From NCBI RefSeq assembly GCF_001306455.1, contig NZ_LGTQ01000005.1:1178001-1242000 (forward strand): 64,000 bases of DNA, given 5' to 3'. Source of the DNA: Jiulongibacter sediminis (GTDB taxonomy: Bacteria > Bacteroidota > Bacteroidia > Cytophagales > Spirosomataceae). Positions 25,554 through 33,916 of the stretch are shown piece after piece. The translations under genes and the position numbers were made by a program. The notes under the pieces are model-generated. The model did no database searches and had not been told where the DNA came from. It saw only the letters and a program-made list of their open reading frames with translations. The stretch's first letter is position 1. Each line of letters starts with the position of its first letter.

Positions 25554-26618
25554 TTAGATCGAAACTCTCTCCGTTCTTTTCCCGCGTCTGAATTCTCCCG
25601 GAGAGACACCACTTAACTTTTTGAACCAACGGTTAAAATAGCTTTGATTAGAAAAAGATAGCCTGTGAGCGATATCTGAGACAGAATCGGGCTTCGATAT
25701 TAAAACTTTCTTGGCATGATCCAGTTTAATGATGTTGTAATAGCTGATGATACTCGCACCATAGAAATCTTTGAAGGTATTACACAGTTTTGTCTTGCTC
25801 ATGCCAAATTTCTCAGAAAGTGAGACCAAATCAGGAGTCTCTCCCTCGACATTATTTCTAAGATGCTTTTCCAAGCCGAGTATAGTTTCCAAATCTCTCT
25901 CAGGCATAACCTTACCTCTCGAGTTTGGATCAAACCTCAGACAATGAATTGTTTCAAAAAAGCCACTTAAAAAAGTGTAGAGCTCACCTAATTTTTCAAG
26001 TCTTTTGGCACCTTTAATCTCCGATTCATGGAATTCTTTCAGAATTTCAAATAATTCATTGATATCTATATGGCTACCTGATATAATCAGATGAGATAAC
26101 CGGCTTTTGAAAACGAAAGGGATATTAAAAGTTTCAAAAAATTTATCCGGCAAGATTTCCGCAAGCCATTTTTTATTGAGAAAAATAAAATCAAGACGAC
26201 AATCCTCTCCTTCGACGATAGTAAATTCCGGGATCTCGTTCAGTTTGGTTGTAACGTAGTGAATTACACCTTCTCCTTCATCATTCTCCGGCTTATTCTC
26301 TTCCCAATCTTTAAAAGTGAGTTGATCTTCTATACCGAAATGGATTGTGCCATGCCCATTTGACCTGCAGAAAATAATGGTAAGATACCGTTCTTCTTCG
26401 TTACCTGGGTCAAAAACAAATCTGGTTTTTTCATTAAAACTGAACTCCGCAAAGAGGTGCTTCAAATCAAAACCAACTCTTTCAAAACTCATCCAACCCG
26501 TGCCAAACTTATCCTTGAGTTTGAAATGCGAAGGCTTTTCCTTTTCAACCTCAAAAGAATGCAAAAAGTCACACCAAAGATCAGATGGTGTTTTTGTGAT
26601 CAAATTGAGTTCTCTCAT
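25554..26618 (-). CDS. AraC-family transcriptional regulator
   Basis: 354 residues from the ATG at 26618 (a TTG two codons upstream is less likely). The C-terminal 100 or so residues form the AraC/XylS double helix-turn-helix: LVSLSEKFGMSKTKLCNTFK for the first HTH, then VSDIAHRLSFSNQSYFNRWF, KKLSGVSPGEFRR for the second and the signature. The N-terminal 240 residues resemble no sensor domain I can name; there is no membrane segment, so it should be cytoplasmic and respond to a small molecule. It sits between the two secreted-protein genes that share a C-terminal tail, is convergent with the small one and divergent from the large one, and is a good candidate to control the latter. Confidence 0.88.
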   Translation of the reverse strand: MRELNLITKTPSDLWCDFLHSFEVEKEKPSHFKLKDKFGTGWMSFERVGFDLKHLFAEFSFNEKTRFVFDPGNEEERYLTIIFCRSNGHGTIHFGIEDQLTFKDWEENKPENDEGEGVIHYVTTKLNEIPEFTIVEGEDCRLDFIFLNKKWLAEILPDKFFETFNIPFVFKSRLSHLIISGSHIDINELFEILKEFHESEIKGAKRLEKLGELYTFLSGFFETIHCLRFDPNSRGKVMPERDLETILGLEKHLRNNVEGETPDLVSLSEKFGMSKTKLCNTFKDFYGASIISYYNIIKLDHAKKVLISKPDSVSDIAHRLSFSNQSYFNRWFKKLSGVSPGEFRRGKRTERVSI

Positions 26619-26855
26619 GACCAATTTAAGTTTTAAGTGTATGAATTACAGTTATTTTTTTAATAGCTGTGTCTGGAAACGAATATACGTAAATAAGAAT
26701 TAACGCCAAAAGAAAAAGGCTCTCAAAAGTTGAGACTTATGGTCAAAAGAAAACATTCAAAATCGTACATTTTTATTTTCAATATGTTCACAAAAGACAT
26801 CATAACTTACTGATGGTATTGGCTTTGAAATAGTGTTTGAAAAAAATAAAATACT

Positions 26856-28076
26856 ATGAAAACACTATTGCCTGTTCTTTTTATGGCTGCCCTATTTTTT
26901 GGCCATATGGCAAACGCCCAGACTATTGAAACTAACGGCCTATGCTCTGACCCGATCGTCGGAGCCGGTACATTTGTTAACCAGGCCCGTACTGCCGGCA
27001 TCAACCTTCTTGGAGGTGTTTCGAGTGCCGGAAACGCTATTGATGGAGATCTTACGAACTATGCCGATATGCAACTCGGAGTATCGCTTTTAGGAGGTGG
27101 TTCAGCACTTTCCATTAAAGACTCTGTTTTTACATACCCGGCTGGTAACAGAGTCGGTGTAATAATTCAGCCTGTTGGTGGTATCTTATCTGCAGATATC
27201 ATTGACGCAATTACCATCAACCTGTACAATGAAGATGTTTTAGTGCACTCGGCCACTACCGGAACAGACTTGATTTCCTTAGGCGTTCTGGATAATAATG
27301 CCGATTTGCACAGAATTGGCTTTACAGCCTCCAGCGATTATGACGAAATACAAATTATAGTTAGCAGTACACTGTCTTTACTTTCAGGATTTAGGGTTTA
27401 TAACTTTTTCGAAGAACCTTTAAGTTGCCCCATAGATTGTATCAATCCAATAACAGTTTCAGACGGGGCTTCTATCTCAGCCTCCCGAACCGGAATAAGC
27501 GGAATTTGTATCGGCTGCTCGGTAAGTAATTCCGCAAACGTAGTTTCAAATGACACTACCGATTTTGCAACAATAACTCAAACTGTCGGAATTGGAGCAA
27601 GTGGATCCATTGCTGTAAATACAGGCACAACAAACGCAGCCGGAACCGAAGCGGGTTTTGCTCTGGCTCCGGCCTCAGGGCTACTGGATCTGGCCGCTCT
27701 CTCAAATATTCAGATCTCTACTTACCTGGGAGGCACAATACGTGAAACCTATTCAGGAGGTTCGTTACTCGTCAATGCGTCGGTGCTTCCAGGTTCTAAC
27801 ATCCAAACCTTGGCTTTCAAAAGCTCTCAGTCATTTGATGAAGTAAGAATCACGGTTTTTGCAACTCTTTCATTACTGAGCAATGTCAATGTTTATTATG
27901 GTTTTACCCGAATAGACAGCGATGGTGATGGAATCTATGACTGTATGGATAATTGTGCAGGTAACGATAATTTTGACAACGACGGTGATGGTATTCCTGA
28001 CAGCTGCGACCCTGATGACGATAATGACTTATTGACCGATCTGGAAGAAACAAATACGTACTTTAAATCCATTTGA
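26856..28076 (+). pseudogene. Large secreted thrombospondin-type-3 repeat protein, N-terminal part (frameshifted gene)
   Basis: 406 residues, signal peptide LLPVLFMAALFFGHMANAQ. Residues from about 30 to 195 and from about 200 to 345 look like two copies of one beta-rich domain: compare DYDEIQIIVSSTLSLLSGFRVY with SFDEVRITVFATLSLLSNVNVY. Calcium-binding thrombospondin type 3 repeats then begin (DSDGDGIYDC, DNDGDGIPDSCDPDDDND). The frame is lost at about 28056-28060 and ends at a TGA at 28074. Moving forward by one base restores NTTLNPFDGDTDDDGLTDYQ, the natural continuation of the repeats, into the next entry. Together they would make one protein of about 908 residues. A mutation, a sequencing error or a phase-variation event could explain it; no homopolymer lies at the spot. 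Confidence 0.75.
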
Positions 28077-28125
28077 TGGGGATACCGACGACGATGGACT
28101 CACGGATTATCAGGAGGTTAATGGA

Positions 28126-29580
28126 GTGGCCCCTCTTTCTGCCAGTACAGACCCTAACCTGGCCGATTCTGACCTTGATGGTATTCAGGACGGAACTGAA
28201 ATTGGTCTTACCAACGGAACCAAGTATACCGACCCGGGAATTTTTGTTCCTGATGCAGACCCTCTTACAACTACAGACCCGAATCTTTATGATACAGATT
28301 CGGACGGACTTTCAGATGGTGCAGAGGATGCAAACTTAAATGGTCAGATAGACTCTGGTGAAAGTGACCCCAACGACCCTTGTGATCCTAATCCATGCCA
28401 AATTGATTTAAGTTTAAGTCAGTCTGTTAATGTATCTCTCGCCGAAATTGGAGATACACTTACCTTTAGTTTAACACTTGTCAACGAGACTCCCGCATAC
28501 CCTGCTACAGGCGTTATGGTTCAAAATTACTTCGATGACAAAGCGGCTTATACCAGTCACTCGGCACCTTCAGGCACTACATTTGACCCGGTCTTGGGTA
28601 TCTGGTCAATTGACTCCGCAGCCATCAATACCACCGACACTGTTACTCTGGAAATTTCAGTTATTGTTCAGGGATCTGGTGTTATTTCAAATTCAGCTGA
28701 AGTGATAGCCGCTGACCAAACTGACCTTGACTCAACTCCCGCAAATGGTATTAAATCAGAAGACGATTACAGTACCTCCTGCTCCAGCGTGCCATTTAGT
28801 ATTTGTTTTGGTGATTCCGTAGTTCTTGTCATTGACTCAAGCTATTCCTCATACCAGTGGAATCTGGATGGCAACCCTATACCCGGTGCAACTAGCTACA
28901 GCTATTTTGCAAGCACTCCAGGCGAATATACGGTTGACATAAATGGTAGCACGGGTTGTGAATCAGGCTTATGCTGTCCTTTCATTCTTGAGGGCGGTAT
29001 TGAGTTCGACCTGACTATTTCAGGTACCTCTCAGGTATGCAGCGGAGATACTATAGAATTAACCTCGGGTACAGTGGGGGGAACAATCGTGAGTTATCTA
29101 TGGATAAGGCCCAATGGTACAACAAGCACTGACACCAATCTGGTCATTGCCAATGCCACCCAGGCAAATAATGGGATTTTCACTCTCATCGCTACTTATG
29201 AAAGTGGTTGTGTAGTCACCGAAACATTCAGCGTTATCGTTAATCCGGCAGTGGTTTCCGCTAATATTATCGCCCTTTGCAATAATAACGGAACGGCAAA
29301 TAATGACACTGACGATATTTTCAGCTTTAATGTCAACCCCGTTGGTGCTATTGCCAATACATACAGTATTACGGGAACCGGCATCTCCGACACAGGCTTA
29401 TCATTCGGTGGCCCCTCTCCGGTCATAGGGCCTTTCAATATTGCAGATGGTTCTTTTAACATTACCATCCAGGACGAAGTAAGCCTCTGCAGCCTTGAGG
29501 TTACCGTTACACCACCTGCGACTTGTTCCAGCTGTATTAAACCAATTTGTATTCCGATACAAATTGTAAAAAATAACTAA
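28126..29580 (+). pseudogene. Large secreted protein, C-terminal part: TSP3 repeats, DUF11, Ig-like domains and ICIPIQIVK tail
   Basis: Continuation of the gene starting at 26856, in the +1 frame; the reading is open from about 28060, and 28126 is only the first possible start (GTG). Order: more Asp-rich TSP3 repeats (DSDLDGIQDGTE, DTDSDGLSDGAEDANLNGQID), a DUF11-type domain (about residues 90-200: IDLSLSQSVNVSLAEIGDTL, ATGVMVQNYF), two Ig/PKD-like domains with disulfide-style Cys (FGDSVVLVIDSSYSSYQWNL; CSGDTIEL) and a last beta domain. It ends in SCIKPICIPIQIVKNN. The tail is not a type A or type B T9SS domain I recognise, but resembles the end of the small protein at 24828. A surface adhesin-like role is likely by family analogy. 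Confidence 0.75.
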
Positions 29581-29627
29581 TTGAATCTTTCAATAGGATA
29601 GTTACATTCAATTCGCTTTTTGATCCG

Positions 29628-29659
29628 AAAAAGGTCGCTTACTGAGCGACCTTTTTTTG
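29628..29659 (+). terminator. Terminator of the large secreted-protein gene
   Basis: AAAAAGGTCGCT pairs with AGCGACCTTTTTTT around a short loop, 48 bases after the stop at 29580, ending in a 7-base T-run. Confidence 0.9.
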
Positions 29660-29668
29660 TTTTTCCCA

Positions 29669-29698
29669 TAAAAAAGGCACCCTTATAAGGTGCCTTTT
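29669..29698 (-). terminator. Terminator of the carboxy(nor)spermidine dehydrogenase gene
   Basis: AAAAGGCACC pairs with GGTGCCTTTT around CTTATAA; read on the minus strand it ends in a T-run. It is 26 bases past the stop at 29724. Placed back to back with the plus-strand terminator at 29628. Confidence 0.85.
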
Positions 29699-29723
29699 CA
29701 CATCTTATGTTAATTCATTAATC

Positions 29724-30935
29724 TCAATACTCATGTGGCAGAGCTCCACCAATCTGCTCGTTCCAAGGTAAACCATGCGTATTAAGCTTTTCCATAAATG
29801 GATCAGGGTTTAACTCTTCGCAGTTATAAACTCCGGGCTTCATCCACTCCTCATTCGTTAGCATCAGCATCGCTCCGATCATGGCTGGCACACCAGTGGT
29901 GTAAGACACCGCCTGGGAGCGAACTTCTTTATAGGCTTCAGAGTGGCTGCAGTTGTTCCATACATAGTAGGTCTGTTCTTTACCATCTTTAATTCCTTTG
30001 ATCTGACAACCGATAGAGGTCTGACCTGTGTAATTTTCTCCCAATGAATCCGGCGGTGGAAGAACAGCCTTCAAAAACTCGAGAGGCACTACGTCCATTC
30101 CCTGAAACTTGATGGGCTCAATGCTGGTCATTCCAACATTTTGAAGCACCTGAAGGTGAGTAATATAAGCCTGCCCGAACGTCATCCAGAAACGTGCTCT
30201 TTTCAGGGTCGGGAAGTTTTTCACCAAAGATTCCAGCTCCTCATGGTACAGCACATAAGATTCTCTCTCACCGATATTCGGATAGTCAATCGGCTTATGA
30301 ATGCTCATTGCAGGAATTTCTTTCCACTCGCCATTCTCCCAGAAACGACCCGGTTGAGTTATCTCACGAATGTTGATTTCCGGGTTAAAATTAGTAGCGA
30401 AAGCCTTTCCATGATCACCTGCATTGCAATCTATGATATCCAGGTAATGCATTTCATCAAAGTAATGCTTATTGGCATAAGAAGTGAAAACCTGAGTTAC
30501 ACCCGGGTCAAATCCACAACCTAGCAAGGCCATTAAACCTGCTTCTTTGAACCGATCCTGATACGCCCACTGCCAGCTGTACTCAAATTTAGCCACATCT
30601 TTTGGCTCGTAGTTCGCCGTGTCCAAATAATGAACCCCGGTCTCCAGGCAAGCATCCATGATGGTCAAGTCCTGATACGGAAGAGCCACATTGATCACCA
30701 TTTTCGGACCGAAAGATTTGATTAGGGTTACCAGTTCAGGAACATTATCCGCATCTACACCGGCGGTTTGAATATCTACGCCGTGCATCTCTTTGATGTC
30801 TGCGGCTATTTTGTCACATTTTGATTTTGTTCTTGAAGCCAGCAAAATACTGCTGAAAACTTCGGAATTAATGGCACATTTATGAGCGACCACTGTTCCT
30901 ACGCCACCGGCTCCAATAATGAGTACTTTTGACAT
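29724..30935 (-). CDS. Carboxynorspermidine/carboxyspermidine dehydrogenase (saccharopine dehydrogenase family)
   Basis: NADPH-dependent enzyme that condenses L-aspartate semialdehyde with a diamine (putrescine or diaminopropane) to give carboxyspermidine or carboxynorspermidine, the substrate of NspC. 403 residues, N-terminal Rossmann motif LIIGAGGVGTVVAHKC (5-20), then a saccharopine-dehydrogenase-like body: NVALPYQDLTIMDACLETGV, HYLDTANYEPKD, GCGFDPGVTQVF and the C-terminal GVYNCEELNPDPFMEKLNTH. The combination with nspC at 21979 supports the alternative spermidine route and not lysine metabolism. Which polyamine is made cannot be read from sequence. Not adjacent to nspC here. Confidence 0.9.
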   Translation of the reverse strand: MSKVLIIGAGGVGTVVAHKCAINSEVFSSILLASRTKSKCDKIAADIKEMHGVDIQTAGVDADNVPELVTLIKSFGPKMVINVALPYQDLTIMDACLETGVHYLDTANYEPKDVAKFEYSWQWAYQDRFKEAGLMALLGCGFDPGVTQVFTSYANKHYFDEMHYLDIIDCNAGDHGKAFATNFNPEINIREITQPGRFWENGEWKEIPAMSIHKPIDYPNIGERESYVLYHEELESLVKNFPTLKRARFWMTFGQAYITHLQVLQNVGMTSIEPIKFQGMDVVPLEFLKAVLPPPDSLGENYTGQTSIGCQIKGIKDGKEQTYYVWNNCSHSEAYKEVRSQAVSYTTGVPAMIGAMLMLTNEEWMKPGVYNCEELNPDPFMEKLNTHGLPWNEQIGGALPHEY

Positions 30936-31097
30936 TTTTGACTTTGTATTTAGTTAATAACACCCTGACATTTGTTTGATGTCAGACATTTGATGTTATC
31001 GGTTTATTTCCTTTTGCAAAGAAAAGGGAAAATGACTGTTGTCTTAAAAAGGATGGTGAGTTTTATTACTAAATGAGATGTAGGTTTCCTTTTTCTT

Positions 31098-31149
31098 AAA
31101 AAAAATCGTGGCACGACTCCTGTTCTTTTGAGGTTCGTCATGCCACGAT
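31098..31149 (-). terminator. Terminator after the molybdenum hydroxylase operon
   Basis: On the minus strand, ATCGTGGCATGACGA pairs with TCGTGCCACGAT, with a 15-18-base loop, and is followed by an 8-base T-run. It begins 20 bases past the iorB-like stop. Confidence 0.8.
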
Positions 31150-31169
31150 ATTCTACAATTTCTCAATTT

Positions 31170-33332
31170 TTAAACGCTTGCCAAATCTATGGGTAGTTTT
31201 CTCAATCGCTTACCGGTAAGATTGAAAATAGCGTTGCCCAATGCCGGGGCAATTGGCGGCAAGCCCGGCTCTCCTACCCCACCCGGATGTTCCATATTCT
31301 CAACAATATGAATATCAACTTCAGGCATTTCTGCAAAACGCATGAATTGGTAATTATGGAAATTCTGCTGATCACATTTACCGTTTGAGAATGTAATTCC
31401 TCCTTTAACTGCCGCCGAAAGTCCCATAACGATATTTCCCTCTGTCTGAGCTTTTACGTGATCAGGGTTTACATGCATACCGCAATCGACGATTGACGTA
31501 ACTTTGACCACTTTTAAACCTTCATCTGTTTTGGTCAATTGAACCGCGGCAGCACTCATGGTCTCAAACGAACGGAACATCGCAATACCACGAACGTGTC
31601 CATCAGGCAAAGCTCCCTGCTTTTCAAGAACCTCCTCAAGTTTTGCAATGACCTTTAAATCTCTCGGCGAGTTTTTCAATAGCTCTTTGCGTGCCGCAAT
31701 CGGATCCTTTCCAGCTTTGTGAGCCATCTCATCGATGAAACACTCCTGCCCCCAGCCGAAATTTGAGGCATAAACAGAACGCCACCAGAGAATTGGAATC
31801 TGCGTTTTCACCCGACTGTAAGTGAGTTTATGTACCGGGAAATTGTATTTGTGATTGTCTTTGCTAAGCTCACCTCCTATCCAGCCATCGGCCTGATACG
31901 GCATTAACCCGCCCCAGTGCTGACCCATGATTGACTCACCAACTGCATGATGACTCAACGCAGCCAGAGAATTTCCACGACCAATAACACCCTGCATTTT
32001 ACTCAACATGGCCGGTCTGTATGGACCCTGCGACATATCTTCTTCCCGCGACCAAATAACCTTAACCGGTGCCTTCATTTGGCGGGAAAGGTCAACAGCC
32101 TCTTTCATAAAGTTCATGAAGGCTTTTCTACCAAAAGAACCGCCAAGTAATTGCGGATGGATTTTCACTTTATCAGGAGAAATGCCTAATAACCCGGCTG
32201 TTTCACTTAAAGCTCCATCTGGCCCCTGAATCGGTGCCCAAACGTCGACTGTTCCGTCTTCTTTAACATGAGCCGTAGCATTAACAGGCTCAATGGCAGA
32301 ATGCGATAAGAAAGGCGTCTCATAAATGCCCTCTAATTTATTTTCAGAAGCGGCATAAAAAGCATTGAAATCTCCATCTTCTTCAGAGTTGATTCCTTCG
32401 CCCTTGGCAGCCTCATACATATCGCTCACGTATTTGTCTGTATTGAGCGTCTTCTTCAAGTCACCGTCATCCCATTTGATATCAAGGAGTTTGGCTGCTT
32501 TTTGAGCACTCCAATAGTTATCTGCCACAACGGCCAAAGCTTCGGTATCTCCCCCCGGATAATAACTTTTGGTTTTCAAAACCTCTTTAACTCCAATGAC
32601 CTTGCGGGCAGCAGAATCATCAAAACTGATCAATTTACCCTGAACTGATGGTGGGTGAATGACCGAAGCATACAGCATACCAGGCACCTCCACATCTATC
32701 CCGAAGACTGCTTTACCCGTTACACGATCAGGCACATCAAGACGCTTATTGAATTTCATCAAGTACCTGAAGTCAGCCGGATCTTTGAGTTTTGGATTCT
32801 CGGGCACAGGAAGTTTGGAAGCCGCTTCAGCCAATTCGCCATAGCCCAAACTCTTGTTTTGACCTTTGAGAATGACTTTGCCATTTTCGGCATAGCATTG
32901 ATCGGTACTTACACCCCATTGATTGGCCGCGGCTTCGATCAACATTTCCTTGGCTGAGGCTCCCGCTTTTCTGAGGTTTGTCCAAAGTCCACGGACAGTA
33001 CTGCTACCTCCTGACTGCTGTGAACCATATTTGCGACGGCCATCAGACTGAATCAGGTTAATATCTTTCAAATCTATTTCCAGCTCTTCCGCAATAAGTG
33101 AAGGAACAGCCTGAGTACTACCCTGCCCCATATCCGGGCGGCTATTCACCAAGGTTACGATTCCGTCAGTACCAATAATTACGAAGGGATTAATCTCCAG
33201 CTCAGCAGCAGCAACAGTGAGTTTTTTCACTCCGGCCGCATGGCCCAGTTGATTCACACCCAGCACCAAACCAAGCCCTCCGAGTGAAGACAATTTTATA
33301 AAGTCTCTTCGAGTATTTACATTCTTCATCAT
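31170..33332 (-). CDS. Molybdenum hydroxylase large subunit, isoquinoline 1-oxidoreductase beta (IorB)-like, Tat-exported
   Basis: 720-residue molybdopterin cytosine dinucleotide subunit of the xanthine dehydrogenase/aldehyde oxidase superfamily. It has a twin-arginine signal ([20 protein letters not shown], 5-24), so the folded complex goes to the periplasm. Family segments: [67 protein letters not shown] and a C-terminal [19 protein letters not shown] with the catalytic-type Glu. The start is 20 bases after the small subunit stop. No FAD subunit is present, as in IorAB and related two-subunit enzymes, which pass electrons to a cytochrome or similar carrier. The substrate, an N-heterocycle or aldehyde, is not predictable. 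Confidence 0.9.
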   Translation of the reverse strand: MMKNVNTRRDFIKLSSLGGLGLVLGVNQLGHAAGVKKLTVAAAELEINPFVIIGTDGIVTLVNSRPDMGQGSTQAVPSLIAEELEIDLKDINLIQSDGRRKYGSQQSGGSSTVRGLWTNLRKAGASAKEMLIEAAANQWGVSTDQCYAENGKVILKGQNKSLGYGELAEAASKLPVPENPKLKDPADFRYLMKFNKRLDVPDRVTGKAVFGIDVEVPGMLYASVIHPPSVQGKLISFDDSAARKVIGVKEVLKTKSYYPGGDTEALAVVADNYWSAQKAAKLLDIKWDDGDLKKTLNTDKYVSDMYEAAKGEGINSEEDGDFNAFYAASENKLEGIYETPFLSHSAIEPVNATAHVKEDGTVDVWAPIQGPDGALSETAGLLGISPDKVKIHPQLLGGSFGRKAFMNFMKEAVDLSRQMKAPVKVIWSREEDMSQGPYRPAMLSKMQGVIGRGNSLAALSHHAVGESIMGQHWGGLMPYQADGWIGGELSKDNHKYNFPVHKLTYSRVKTQIPILWWRSVYASNFGWGQECFIDEMAHKAGKDPIAARKELLKNSPRDLKVIAKLEEVLEKQGALPDGHVRGIAMFRSFETMSAAAVQLTKTDEGLKVVKVTSIVDCGMHVNPDHVKAQTEGNIVMGLSAAVKGGITFSNGKCDQQNFHNYQFMRFAEMPEVDIHIVENMEHPGGVGEPGLPPIAPALGNAIFNLTGKRLRKLPIDLASV

Positions 33333-33352
33333 TTCTTTCTTTAGGGTTTGAA

Positions 33353-33841
33353 TTAACGTTTTCCAATATCATCCTTGGCGGACTCACCCGCGGCTCTGTG
33401 AATAGCCTTTCTGATACGGTCATAGGTTCCACAACGGCAAAGATTACCGTTCATATAAGCATCAATGTCTTCATCAGTAGGTGAAGGATTATCTTTCAAA
33501 AGAGCCACGGCAGACATGATCTGTCCACTCTGGCAATAGCCGCATTGCGGTACCTGTTCTTCTATCCAGGCCTCCTGCACAGCAGAAAGTGTTTCTGGTG
33601 TACCCAGACCTTCAACGGTTGTTATCTTTTGCTTTTTTGAGATATTACCCACCGGCATCTGGCAGCTTCTGATAGCCACCCCATCTAAATGAACGGTGCA
33701 GGCCCCACACTGGGCGATTCCGCAGCCGTATTTAGTGCCTTTTAGCCCTACGAAATCACGAATAGCCCAAAGAAGAGGCATGTCTTCTTCTGCTTCAAAC
33801 TTGTAGGTTTGGTTATTGACGTTAAGATTTATTTTAGCCAT
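33353..33841 (-). CDS. Molybdenum hydroxylase small subunit, 2[2Fe-2S] protein (IorA-like)
   Basis: 162-residue iron-sulfur subunit that carries electrons from the molybdopterin subunit encoded directly downstream. The plant-ferredoxin-type cluster uses Cys40, Cys45, Cys48 and Cys60 (GCGIAQCGACTVHLDG, then SC). The second cluster uses Cys100, Cys103, Cys135 and Cys137 (QCGYCQSGQIM; NGNLCRCGTY). There is no signal of its own; it should be exported with the Tat-tagged large subunit. 20 bases lie between the genes. Upstream (33842-33916) is a short gap after the PBP gene's 3' end. Confidence 0.94.
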   Translation of the reverse strand: MAKINLNVNNQTYKFEAEEDMPLLWAIRDFVGLKGTKYGCGIAQCGACTVHLDGVAIRSCQMPVGNISKKQKITTVEGLGTPETLSAVQEAWIEEQVPQCGYCQSGQIMSAVALLKDNPSPTDEDIDAYMNGNLCRCGTYDRIRKAIHRAAGESAKDDIGKR

Positions 33842-33916
33842 AGTTCAATAGTTTATGCTCCAAATATACAAATATAAGGAGGTTTAGAAAGGTTGAATTC
33901 TTTTAGAAAGCGTTGC

